Positions 1 to 6,987 of a DNA stretch of 11,979 nt are shown piece by piece (the stretch's first letter is position 1; the number at the start of each line of letters is the position of its first letter). The stretch spans positions 1 through 11,979 of the forward strand of contig JAXDLK010000306.1 in NCBI GenBank assembly GCA_034666665.1, given 5' to 3'. The position numbers and the translations under genes were made by a program. Under the pieces are notes generated by a model. The model was not told where the DNA came from. It made no database searches and saw only the letters and a program-made list of their open reading frames with translations. Source of the DNA: JAXDLK01 sp034666665 (GTDB lineage: Bacteria; Desulfobacterota; Binatia; JACPRU01).

Positions 1-375
1 GAAGGCTACCGCAAGCGCGACGTGAGCCTCCGCGATCTCGCCGAGGTGCTCGGGTATCCCGGCTTCTGGCGGCTCGCCGCGCGTTACTGGCGGACCGGCC
101 TGGAAGAGGTCGGCCGGTCGCTCAGCACGCGTGCGTTCGTGCGGGCGCTCGCGCGGCTGGTGCCGGAGATCCGAGTCGACGACGTCGTCGCCGCTGGGGC
201 CGGAGTGCGAGCGCAGGCTCTCGCGCCGTCCGGCGAGCTGGTCGACGACTTCTGGATCGTCGAGCGACCTCGTGCGCTGCACGTCCTGAACGCTCCGTCT
301 CCGGCGGCCACCGCGTCGCTCGCGATCGCCGGCGAGATCGCCACGCGCGCGGAGAAGCGCTTCGGGCTCGATTGA
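1..375 (+). CDS. lhgO: L-2-hydroxyglutarate oxidase, C-terminal part (5' end outside window)
   Basis: The first base of the window is in frame and no start codon belongs here, so this is the last 124 residues of a protein normally about 400 residues long. The family consists of FAD-dependent oxidoreductases of the DAO fold that oxidise L-2-hydroxyglutarate to 2-oxoglutarate, passing electrons to the membrane quinone pool. The visible part carries what I recognise as the conserved end of LhgO/YgaF proteins: a YPGFWRLA segment, RSLSTRAFVRALARLVPEI, a VRAQAL motif, LVDDF and the closing NAPSPAATASLAI stretch, which in this family contributes to the flavin site. The GTG at 22 is internal, since coding similarity continues upstream (GYRKRD). 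The next gene begins 43 bp downstream on the same strand, so it probably shares a transcript. The N-terminal FAD-binding GxGxxG motif cannot be checked. Confidence 0.88.
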   Translation, partial: EGYRKRDVSLRDLAEVLGYPGFWRLAARYWRTGLEEVGRSLSTRAFVRALARLVPEIRVDDVVAAGAGVRAQALAPSGELVDDFWIVERPRALHVLNAPSPAATASLAIAGEIATRAEKRFGLD

Positions 376-418
376 CCGGAGCCGCGTCGCCGCGCGAGAA
401 GCCGGGCGGGAAGAGGAC

Positions 419-1483
419 ATGCCGGTCGAGTTCGTCGATGCCGATGCGCACGTGGTCGAGCCCGACCTGGTACCCGAATGCCTGAAGCGCTGGCCCGAGG
501 TGTTCACGATCGGCGCCGACGGTCAGGCGACGACCGAAGGCCGGCGCTACCCGGATCCGGAGGGACCCGGCGCCGGCTGTCCTCCCGAGCACGGCCTCAG
601 CCGCGCCGAAGGCATCAACCCGTTCAGCGCGGACGGTGTGCTCGCCGACGCCGATCGCGACGGGATCGATCAGATGGTCTTCTACCCGAGCTTCGGCCTC
701 CGCGGACCGACGATCCGCGATCCCGCCGTCGCCGTCGGCTTCGCAGAGCTCTACAACGAGTGGATCGCCGCCTGGTGCGCGGGCGGCCGCGGACGGTTTC
801 ACGGCGTCGCGATCCTCCCGGTCGAGCACGTCGACGCGGCGATCTCCGTGCTCGGGCGTGCGAAGCGCCTCGGCCTCGTCGGTGCGATGATCCCGCCGGC
901 GCTGGCGACCCGGAACCTCGATCATCCGGACCTGGATCCTCTCTATACCGCGTCCGAGGATCTCGATCTCCCGCTCGGCGTCCACGGCGCCCCGGGCATG
1001 CACCTGCCGAAGATCGGCGCCGATCGCTTCACGAACTACGTGCAGGTTCACTGCGTGAGCTTCCCGTTCGATCAGATGGTCGCAATGACGGCGCTGGTCT
1101 CCGGCGGTGTCTTCGACCGACATCCGAAGCTCCGGGTCGCGTTCCTCGAGGCCGGCGTCGGCTGGGTACCGTACTTCGTCGAGCGGTTGCAGGAGCACCG
1201 CCGGAAGCGCGGCGACTGGATTGCCGGCGGATGGCGCCGCGATCCGCGGGAGTACGTCGCGCGCGGAAACGTCTGGGTGAGCTGCGAGTCGGACGAGCCG
1301 TTACTTCCCGCCGTGATCGCCGACCTCGGCGCCGACTTCATCCTCTGGGCGAGCGACTATCCCCACTGGGACGGAGATTGGCCGGAGAGCACGCGACCGC
1401 TCCGCGAGCGCTGCGATCTGAACGACGACGCTCGAGGCAAGATCGCCGGCGCGAACGCGCGGCGCTTCTACGGGATCGTGTGA
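419..1483 (+). CDS. Metal-dependent amidohydrolase (amidohydrolase 2 / ACMSD-like family)
   Basis: A 354-residue TIM-barrel hydrolase or decarboxylase of the Amidohydro_2 family (PF04909), which includes ACMSD and gamma-resorcylate decarboxylase. Visible metal-site candidates are the opening DADAHVVEP (Asp9, His11; the first His of the classical HxH is replaced by Asp, as is usual in this subgroup), His189 in PLGVHG, Glu244 in FLEAGVGW and Asp313 in WASDYPHWD near the C-terminus. All lie at the positions expected for the fold, and the length is normal. The ATG at 419 is preceded by a good ribosome-binding site (GGGAAGAGG, 408-416). The substrate is not evident. Such enzymes often cleave or decarboxylate ring-derived acids, and the crotonase gene 45 bp downstream fits a catabolic role, but that is inference. 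No signal peptide is present, so it is cytoplasmic. Confidence 0.88.
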   Translation: MPVEFVDADAHVVEPDLVPECLKRWPEVFTIGADGQATTEGRRYPDPEGPGAGCPPEHGLSRAEGINPFSADGVLADADRDGIDQMVFYPSFGLRGPTIRDPAVAVGFAELYNEWIAAWCAGGRGRFHGVAILPVEHVDAAISVLGRAKRLGLVGAMIPPALATRNLDHPDLDPLYTASEDLDLPLGVHGAPGMHLPKIGADRFTNYVQVHCVSFPFDQMVAMTALVSGGVFDRHPKLRVAFLEAGVGWVPYFVERLQEHRRKRGDWIAGGWRRDPREYVARGNVWVSCESDEPLLPAVIADLGADFILWASDYPHWDGDWPESTRPLRERCDLNDDARGKIAGANARRFYGIV

Positions 1484-1528
1484 CGTCGGCCGGCTTGCAG
1501 CCGGATGAGGCGGCGGAGAGAATCCGAC

Positions 1529-2329
1529 ATGGACTACGAGACGATCACCTACGAGACCCGCGACGGCGTCGCTCTCCTGACGCTGAATCGTCCCGACCGG
1601 CTGAACGCGTGGACGCCACGCATGGCGTCCGAGCAGGCGGATGCGATCGAGCGGGCGAACGCCGATCCGGCGATCGGCGCGGTCGTCATGACCGGTGCCG
1701 GCCGTGGCTTCTGCGCCGGCGCCGACATGCGGGACACGTTCCAAGAGCGGATCCAGGGACGTGATCCCGGGGGGACGACCGCGCAAGGACAGGGCGGCAT
1801 GCCGGCCGAGGTCGACTGGGTGGCCCTCTGCCGTCGCTCGAAGCCTTTGATCGCGGCGGTCAACGGCGCCGCCGTCGGCATCGGCGTGACGATGATCCTG
1901 CCGTTCGACGTGATCTTCGCCTCGGACCGCGCGAAGCTCGGCATGTTCTTCATCAAGATGGCGCTGGTTCCGGAGCTCGCGAGCAGCCGCTTCCTGGTTC
2001 AGCGGATGGGCTTCGGCAAGGCGAGCGAGATGTGCCTGTCCGGGAGGCTCTACGACGCGGCGGAAGCGGAACGCGCCGGCTTGGTCGATCACCTGACCGG
2101 CGCCGAGGACCTCGTCGACCGGGCGTCCGCGCTGGCGCGCGAGATCGGCGCCAACCCGGCGCCGCAGCTCCGCATGATCAAGGACCTGCTCACGCGGAAT
2201 CCGGTCGAGACCGATCTCGCGGAGGTCCAGCGGCGCGAGACGGAGTGGCTGCGGGTGTGCTGGAAGTCGCCCGAGCACGCCGAGGCCGTCACCGCCTTCC
2301 TGGAGAAGCGCCCGCCACGCTTCCGCTGA
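1529..2329 (+). CDS. Enoyl-CoA hydratase/isomerase (crotonase) family protein
   Basis: A 266-residue crotonase-fold protein, the usual length for a monofunctional member. Family hallmarks are LNRPDRLNAW (19-28), the oxyanion-hole segment GRGFCAGADMRD (58-69), KPLIAAVNGAAVGIG (105-119) and LVPELASSRF (146-155). By hand alignment to rat mitochondrial hydratase, catalytic Glu164 corresponds to Glu167 (in KASEMCLSG) but Glu144 is replaced by Phe141. This leaves a single catalytic glutamate, as in delta3-delta2-enoyl-CoA isomerase, so an isomerase or another crotonase reaction is as likely as hydration. I chose ATG 1529 because GGCGGAGAG (1512-1520) lies 8 bp before it and the family N-terminus begins here; an upstream ATG at 1505 would add eight arginine-rich residues. 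It sits between the amidohydrolase and the phosphotransferase in a co-directional run. Confidence 0.9.
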   Translation: MDYETITYETRDGVALLTLNRPDRLNAWTPRMASEQADAIERANADPAIGAVVMTGAGRGFCAGADMRDTFQERIQGRDPGGTTAQGQGGMPAEVDWVALCRRSKPLIAAVNGAAVGIGVTMILPFDVIFASDRAKLGMFFIKMALVPELASSRFLVQRMGFGKASEMCLSGRLYDAAEAERAGLVDHLTGAEDLVDRASALAREIGANPAPQLRMIKDLLTRNPVETDLAEVQRRETEWLRVCWKSPEHAEAVTAFLEKRPPRFR

Positions 2330-2351
2330 AAAGGATAAGAGTACCGACACG

Positions 2352-3389
2352 GTGGAAGAAAGCCCGAAAGGCATCGACGTCCCGCGGGTGACGTCCTGGT
2401 TCCGGGAGCAGGTGCCGGCGGCGGCGCCGCCGCTCCGCTTCGATCTCATCGCCGGCGGTCACTCGAACCTCACCTACCGCGTGACCGATGCCGCCGGCGG
2501 CGAATACGTGCTCCGCCGTCCGCCGCTCCACCACGTGCTGCCGACCGCGCACGACATGGGACGCGAGCACAAGATCATCGCCGGGCTCGCATCGACGGCG
2601 GTGCCGGTGCCGCCCGCGCTCGGCTTCTGTGCCGCCCCGGAGGTGAACGGCGCTCCCTTCTACGTGATGACGTTCGTTCATGGGCACGTGCTCCACGACC
2701 GGACGATCGCGGAGGGGGCGCTCGAGGAAGCGGCGCGACGGCACGCGGGCGAGCACTTCATCGACGTCCTCGCGGACCTCCACGCCGTCGATCCGGACGC
2801 CGTCGGCCTCGGCGATCTCGGGCGCAAGGAAGGCTACGTGTCGCGGCAGCTGAAGCGCTGGTACTCGCAGTGGCAGCAGTCGAAGACGCGCGAGCTCCCT
2901 GCCGTCGACCGCGTCCACGACGCGCTCCAGAAGCAGATCCCGGAGCAGGCGCGGGCGACCGTCGTCCACGGCGATTACCGGCTCGGCAACTGCATCACCA
3001 GCGAGCGCGGCCGCATCATGGCGGTCCTCGACTGGGAGATCTGTACGCTCGGCGATCCGCTGGCGGACGTCGGCTACGTGCTCGCGACCTGGTCGCATTC
3101 CTCCGACGAGCACCCGGTGAATCCGTTGGTGCCGTCGATGGTCCCCGGATTTCCGACCCGGGCGGAGCTGCTCGAGCGCTATGCGGCGCGCTCGGGGGCG
3201 GACGTCTCGCGCATCGATTTCTACGTCGCGTTCTCCTACTGGAAGAGCGCCTGCATCATCGAAGGCGTGTACGCCCGCTACCTCGGCGGCGCCCGCGGCG
3301 ACGACGCCCGTGCGGAGATCCACGAGTTCCCGAAGCAGGTGGAGCGCTTCGCGGCGCTCGCCGAGGATGCGGTCGCGCGCTTCGCGTGA
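2352..3389 (+). CDS. APH-like phosphotransferase (ACAD10/11 kinase-domain / LvaA type)
   Basis: A 345-residue protein of the aminoglycoside-phosphotransferase (APH, PF01636) kinase-like superfamily. The N-lobe shows GGHSNLTYRV (35-44, a nucleotide loop), YVLRRPP (52-58) and Glu72. The catalytic Brenner motif is VHGDYRLGN (205-213: His206, Asp208, Asn213), followed by the metal-binding VLDWE (225-229) and LGDPLADVGY (233-242). The LRRPP and TLGDPLADVGY style matches the stand-alone relatives of the kinase domain of acyl-CoA dehydrogenases ACAD10/11 and of LvaA from levulinate catabolism, which phosphorylate 4-hydroxyacyl-CoA, rather than antibiotic-resistance enzymes. It starts with GTG at 2352; AAGGA at 2331-2335 is rather far (16 bp) but no better start is visible. 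The gene overlaps the next one by 4 bp. The substrate assignment is inferred from the subfamily and the adjacent crotonase gene. Confidence 0.85.
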   Translation: MEESPKGIDVPRVTSWFREQVPAAAPPLRFDLIAGGHSNLTYRVTDAAGGEYVLRRPPLHHVLPTAHDMGREHKIIAGLASTAVPVPPALGFCAAPEVNGAPFYVMTFVHGHVLHDRTIAEGALEEAARRHAGEHFIDVLADLHAVDPDAVGLGDLGRKEGYVSRQLKRWYSQWQQSKTRELPAVDRVHDALQKQIPEQARATVVHGDYRLGNCITSERGRIMAVLDWEICTLGDPLADVGYVLATWSHSSDEHPVNPLVPSMVPGFPTRAELLERYAARSGADVSRIDFYVAFSYWKSACIIEGVYARYLGGARGDDARAEIHEFPKQVERFAALAEDAVARFA

Positions 3390-4075
3390 GCGGCGCTTCG
3401 GCGAACGCTGCGACCTGGAGCCTGGAAGCCGACGGCATCGGCCGGCGCGCTCCCGGCGGACCATGGCTCCTCCAGGGCGCGTCGCTACGCGTCGCACCCG
3501 GTGACCGGGTCGGGATCTCCGGCCCATCCGGCGCGGGGAAGACGCTGCTGCTCCGCGCTCTCGCCCGCCTCGACCCGCTCGACGAGGGGCGCGTCCTCTG
3601 GTGCGGCCAGGAGGTGCGCGGGGACCACATTCCGGAGTTTCGCCGGCGGGTCGTCTATCTCTCTCAACGGGCGGTGGTCTTCGAGGGGAGCGTCGAGGCG
3701 AACTTCCGGCAGCCGTTCGCGCTCGCGGCGAGTCGGCGGCAGTCACTCGACGCTGCCCGCGCACGCAGTTGGCTCGATTCGCTCGGCCGCCGAGCGGACT
3801 TCGAGGCGAAATCGCACGCACATCTCTCCGGCGGCGAGGCGCAGATCGTCGCGCTCGTGCGCGCTCTCTCGCTCGATCCTTCGGTGCTGCTGCTCGACGA
3901 GGCTGCGGCGTCGCTCGACCGGGACACGGCGGCCGCCGCCGAGCGGCTGCTCGTCGATTGGACGACGGCTTCCGAGCGCGCGATCGTCTGGGTGAGCCAT
4001 GCCCCGGTATCGTCCGCCGGATTCATCGCTCGCTCCCTCGAGCTCCGCGACGGCCGCCTCGAGGCGGTGCGATGA
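3386..4075 (+). CDS. fetA: ABC transporter ATP-binding protein, FetA-like (iron export)
   Basis: A 229-residue single ABC nucleotide-binding subunit, cytoplasmic face of the membrane. All ATPase motifs are intact: Walker A GPSGAGKT (46-53), Q-loop Gln94, signature LSGGE (147-151), Walker B VLLLDE (167-172), D-loop SLD (176-178) and the switch His205. Its size and the directly following FetB-type permease identify it as the partner ATPase of a FetAB/YbbLM-type exporter, described in E. coli as relieving iron-linked oxidative stress. I place the start at GTG 3386, which overlaps the phosphotransferase stop in a GTGA; the same frame is open much further upstream but that is antisense-free coding shadow of the phosphotransferase. 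There is no separate ribosome-binding site of strength, consistent with translational coupling. The fetA symbol rests on gene pairing, as the ATPase alone is less diagnostic. Confidence 0.87.
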   Translation: MSGASANAATWSLEADGIGRRAPGGPWLLQGASLRVAPGDRVGISGPSGAGKTLLLRALARLDPLDEGRVLWCGQEVRGDHIPEFRRRVVYLSQRAVVFEGSVEANFRQPFALAASRRQSLDAARARSWLDSLGRRADFEAKSHAHLSGGEAQIVALVRALSLDPSVLLLDEAAASLDRDTAAAAERLLVDWTTASERAIVWVSHAPVSSAGFIARSLELRDGRLEAVR

Positions 4076-4869
4076 GCGCGGGCTACCTGACCCTCGGCTA
4101 CGGACAGGTCGCCGCCGCTGCCGTGCTGGTGGCGGTGAGCGGGGCGCTCTCCGTCTGGCTGCGGCTCGGCTTCGCGCGGGCGCTGACGATCGCCTCGGCG
4201 AGAACCGCCGTGCAGTTGCTGCTCGTCGGTTTGGTCCTGCACTGGGTGTTCCGTCTCGATCGATGGCCCGTGGTGCTCGCTCTCGTCCTGTCGATGACGC
4301 TCGTCGCCGGCGCGACCGCCGTCCGTCGGGCGAGGCGCCGCCATCCGGGCATCTGGGTGGCGAGCATCGGCTCCGTGGCGGGCAGCGCCTGGCTCGTCAC
4401 CGCGTTCGCCGTCGCGATCGTCGTCCGCCCCGAGCCTTGGTACGCCGCGCAGTACGTGATCCCGTTCGCCGGGCTCGTGCTCGGCAACACGTTGACGGGG
4501 ATCTCGCTCGCGCTCGATCGCTTCGACGAGGAGCTCGTTCGCCGGAAGGGAGAGGTGGAGACGCTGCTGGCGCTCGGCGCCACGTCGTGGGAAGCGGCCG
4601 GAGATCCGATTCGCCGCGCGGTCCATGCCGGCCTGACACCGATGATCAACGCGATGAGCGTCGCCGGGATCGTCAGCTTGCCGGGCATGATGAGCGGGCA
4701 GCTGCTGGCCGGTGTGGCGCCCGTTCAGGCGGTCAAGTACCAGGTCGTGGTGATGTTCCTGCTCGCCGCCGGAACCGCCTTCGGCACGGTGGCCGTGGTG
4801 TTGCTGAGTTACCGGCGGCTCTTCAACCGCGACCACCAGTTCGAATCGGACCGCATCACGCTCGCGTGA
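4072..4869 (+). CDS. fetB: FetB-like ABC transporter permease (UPF0014 family)
   Basis: A 265-residue integral membrane protein with about seven hydrophobic segments, beginning around residues 10-30 and ending around 222-246. The diagnostic UPF0014/FetB core is unmistakable: LGNTLTGISLALDRF (137-151), TLLALGAT (164-171, the likely coupling helix region facing FetA), PMINAMSVAGIVSLPGMMSG (190-209), then QLLAG and AVKYQ (220-224). The family exports iron, probably to limit oxidative damage, with some members linked to other metals or metabolites. The ATG at 4072 overlaps the fetA stop as ATGA, so the two subunits are translationally coupled. No metal-responsive operator is recognisable, since transcription seems to enter from genes upstream. 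The gene ends 18 bp before the end of the convergent minus-strand unit. Length is normal for the family. Confidence 0.92.
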   Translation: MSAGYLTLGYGQVAAAAVLVAVSGALSVWLRLGFARALTIASARTAVQLLLVGLVLHWVFRLDRWPVVLALVLSMTLVAGATAVRRARRRHPGIWVASIGSVAGSAWLVTAFAVAIVVRPEPWYAAQYVIPFAGLVLGNTLTGISLALDRFDEELVRRKGEVETLLALGATSWEAAGDPIRRAVHAGLTPMINAMSVAGIVSLPGMMSGQLLAGVAPVQAVKYQVVVMFLLAAGTAFGTVAVVLLSYRRLFNRDHQFESDRITLA

Positions 4870-4884
4870 GCGGCGTCGCGAGCG
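4859..4884. terminator. Inverted repeat at the convergent gene junction, possible bidirectional terminator
   Basis: CGCTCGCG (4859-4866) and CGCGAGCG (4877-4884) are exact reverse complements with a 10-base loop. The repeat spans the fetB stop codon and ends just before the stop of the convergent small gene at 4888. A symmetric hairpin between convergent units is where a shared terminator would be expected. There is no U-tract on either side, so classical intrinsic termination is doubtful and the call rests on position and symmetry. Confidence 0.38.
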
Positions 4885-4887
4885 GCA

Positions 4888-5076
4888 TCAGGGAGCGTTG
4901 CCGCCGCCGAGCCAGGCGTACAGGATGATCGCCCCGAGGATCAGCAGGACGATGCGCGCGGCGCCCATGAGCCGCGTGTTGCCGACCGGCTTCGCTCCTC
5001 GCGGCCGCGCTCCTGGAAGCGCCACGACGAGTGCGACGACGATCGCGAGACCGAGTAACGGCAGCCATGTCCACAT
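4888..5076 (-). CDS. Small two-helix membrane protein of unknown function, last gene of the glgX-malQ unit
   Basis: A 62-residue protein I do not recognise. It has two hydrophobic segments, about residues 3-20 (LPLLGLAIVVALVVAL) and 38-57 (around ARIVLLILGAIILYAW), joined by a basic loop (ARPRGAKPVGNTR). By the positive-inside rule the loop would be cytoplasmic and both ends outside. There is no cleavable signal or known motif. It is probably real: the ATG at 5076 has a strong Shine-Dalgarno AGGAGA 5 bases upstream, and that site fuses with the malQ stop codon (TAGGAGA). It would therefore be translated from the glgX-malQ message, possibly by ribosomes finishing malQ. A role in carbohydrate use is only suggested by position. 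Confidence 0.7.
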   Translation of the reverse strand: MWTWLPLLGLAIVVALVVALPGARPRGAKPVGNTRLMGAARIVLLILGAIILYAWLGGGNAP

Positions 5077-5081
5077 GGTCG

Positions 5082-5088
5082 TCTCCTA
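5082..5088 (-). promoter_or_regulatory. Shine-Dalgarno site fused to the malQ stop codon
   Basis: Read on the minus strand the sequence is TAGGAGA: TAG is the malQ stop and AGGAGA is a near-ideal ribosome-binding site, 5 bases before the ATG of the 62-residue gene. It decides the start of that gene and points to termination-reinitiation coupling with malQ. Confidence 0.7.
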
Positions 5089-6987
5089 TGAGCCCGTCGC
5101 CGGTTGCCCCACCGGCGGTCGAGTCCTTGGCGCGGAACGCCTCTCTGCAAGCTGACTCCGGCGGCGTTCGGATAGCGCCGATGCCACCGCTCGCGCGAGA
5201 GGCGATCGCTCCAGCTCGTCGAGCATTGTGGGCAGCGGGATCGACCAGTTCGGCCACTGATCGACCGTGCCGGGCATGTTCGGCCGGCGCTCGGCGCCGA
5301 CGGCGTCCTCGAGGGTGGCGATCAGCAGGCGCGATGGCGCGCGCGCGAGCAGACGGTGCGTCTCTTCGATGACGCGATCGATGGGTGCGTCCTCGGCGAG
5401 GCCGATCTGTCGGGCGATCCGCTGCCGCAGCGCCCGCGTCGACGCCTCGTTCGGGCGGAGATCGAGCGCGCGCTGACTTTCCAGATCGGAGCCGGTCCAG
5501 AGGCCGGCGATCGTCGGCAGGTCGTGCGTGGTGACGGCGGCGAGTGCCCGCTCCGGCCACGATTCGGGAGGATCGCTCTCGAACCAGAGCAGGCGATACG
5601 AGAGGATTCCGTTGGTCGCCAGCTTTTGTCGCGCATCGTCCTCGACGGTGCCGAGGTCCTCCCCGACCACGTAGGCGCCCGCACGGCGGCTCTCGAGGGC
5701 GACGATCGCGAGCAGGTCGTTCGCCGGATAGCGGACGTAGGCACCCTCGGCGGCGCCGCGCCCCTCGGGAATCCAGAAGAGGCGGAAGAGTCCCATCGCG
5801 TGGTCGATCCTGAGCGCGCCGGCGTTCCGGAGCGTCGCGCGAATGGTCTCGACGAAGGGCTGATAGCCCGCGGCTTGCAGGCGATGAGGCACGAACGGAG
5901 GCAGGCCCCAGTTCTGTCCGAGGGTGTTGTACTCGTCGGGCGGCGCTCCGACGCTGACGCCGCGCGCGAGCACGTCCTGCCACGCCCACGCGTCGGCGCC
6001 GCCGGGATCGACCCCGATCGGCAGGTCCTGCATCACCGTCAGGCGACGCGACACCGACGCCAGCTGTCGATCGAGAAGCCACTGCAGCCACTGGTGAAAG
6101 CGCACGCGCCACGCCGCGGCTGCGGCGAAGCGGTCGACCGCGGGCGACTCCGGCCGGCGGTAGTCTGCGGGCCACGCTCGCCAGTCGGCGCCGTGTCGCT
6201 CCGCGAGCGCGCAGTAGGTTGCGAAGCGCTGGAGCGGCTGGCCGCCTTCGGCTGCGAAGCCGTCGAGCTCTTCCTGTGGCCCGGATCGTGACCAGAGAAG
6301 CTCGAGCGCCTGCGACTTGAGCATGAAGACGCGGTCGCGATCGATCGTCTGGTTGCCGAGCAGCGCCCGCCCCGCCGCGGCGAGCGGGTCGATGTCGACC
6401 GCCGCCTCCCGGGCGCCGGGGACGTCCTCGATCCGCAGGTAGAGCGGATTCAGGAAGCGCCGGCTGGTCGGATAGTACGGGCTCGGCTGCTGCGGGACGA
6501 CGGGCGCCGCGGCGTGCAGCGGGTTCACCAGCAGACACCCCGCGCCCAGATCGCCGGCCGACCACTCGGCGAGCCGCGCGAGGTCACCGAGGTCGCCGAT
6601 CCCCCAGCTCTCCTTCGAGCGGCAGGCGTAGAGCTGCACTGCCCACCCCCAGGCGGGCGCCGGCAGACGGCAGGAGCGGGGTGCGATGATCAGCCGGAAC
6701 GGGGCCCCCACGCGCGGAGCGAGCTCGTGGTAGCCGTCGGGGACGTCGCGCGGCAGCTGCCGATCGAACGCGATCGTTCGGCCGTCCTCGAGACGCAGCT
6801 CCGCGGGCCCGAGCGCGGCGCGGCTTCCCTGCCGCACGACTCGCACGGCGGCGCGTGCCCGCGAAGGCGCATCGTCGTCCTCCTCGTCCATCGCCGCGCG
6901 CAGCGCCTCGCGCGTCGGTGCGGAGGTCTCGTGACGCGTCCGGGTCACGTCCTCGTACGCATCGTCGATGCCCCAGCGATCCGTCAT
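5086..6987 (-). CDS. malQ: 4-alpha-glucanotransferase (amylomaltase, GH77)
   Basis: A 633-residue cytoplasmic amylomaltase that transfers maltosyl and longer alpha-1,4-glucan units between maltodextrins, releasing glucose. GH77 signatures are present: the SKESWGIGDLGDL entry motif (124-136), SPYYPTSRRFLNPLYL (169-184), the substrate segment DEYNTLGQNWGLPPF (351-365), nucleophile Asp395 in LRIDHAMGL, acid/base Glu443 in VGEDLG, transition-state Asp489 in TTHDLPT and PNMPGT (569-574). About 110 residues precede the catalytic barrel, as in the long (roughly 630-700 residue) MalQ type rather than the short Thermus type. The start at 6987 overlaps the glgX stop in ATGA; an upstream open frame continues but shows only antisense or shadow sequence from glgX. 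The C-terminal tail after about residue 605 is rich in Arg, Pro and Ser and probably disordered. Confidence 0.94.
   Translation of the reverse strand: MTDRWGIDDAYEDVTRTRHETSAPTREALRAAMDEEDDDAPSRARAAVRVVRQGSRAALGPAELRLEDGRTIAFDRQLPRDVPDGYHELAPRVGAPFRLIIAPRSCRLPAPAWGWAVQLYACRSKESWGIGDLGDLARLAEWSAGDLGAGCLLVNPLHAAAPVVPQQPSPYYPTSRRFLNPLYLRIEDVPGAREAAVDIDPLAAAGRALLGNQTIDRDRVFMLKSQALELLWSRSGPQEELDGFAAEGGQPLQRFATYCALAERHGADWRAWPADYRRPESPAVDRFAAAAAWRVRFHQWLQWLLDRQLASVSRRLTVMQDLPIGVDPGGADAWAWQDVLARGVSVGAPPDEYNTLGQNWGLPPFVPHRLQAAGYQPFVETIRATLRNAGALRIDHAMGLFRLFWIPEGRGAAEGAYVRYPANDLLAIVALESRRAGAYVVGEDLGTVEDDARQKLATNGILSYRLLWFESDPPESWPERALAAVTTHDLPTIAGLWTGSDLESQRALDLRPNEASTRALRQRIARQIGLAEDAPIDRVIEETHRLLARAPSRLLIATLEDAVGAERRPNMPGTVDQWPNWSIPLPTMLDELERSPLARAVASALSERRRSQLAERRSAPRTRPPVGQPATGS

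Noticed and set aside
122..1198. 358-residue minus-strand frame opposite lhgO and the amidohydrolase
   Set aside because: It is antisense to a clear amidohydrolase with metal-site motifs and has biased, domain-free composition.
2352..3389. Aminoglycoside-resistance gene
   Set aside because: The protein has the APH fold, but its motifs (LRRPP, TLGDPLADVGY) and metabolic neighbours match the acyl-CoA-linked kinase branch, not drug-resistance enzymes.
2289..3821. 510-residue open frame on the minus strand opposite the phosphotransferase and fetA
   Set aside because: The opposite strand carries intact APH and ABC motifs; this frame is Arg-rich with no domain.
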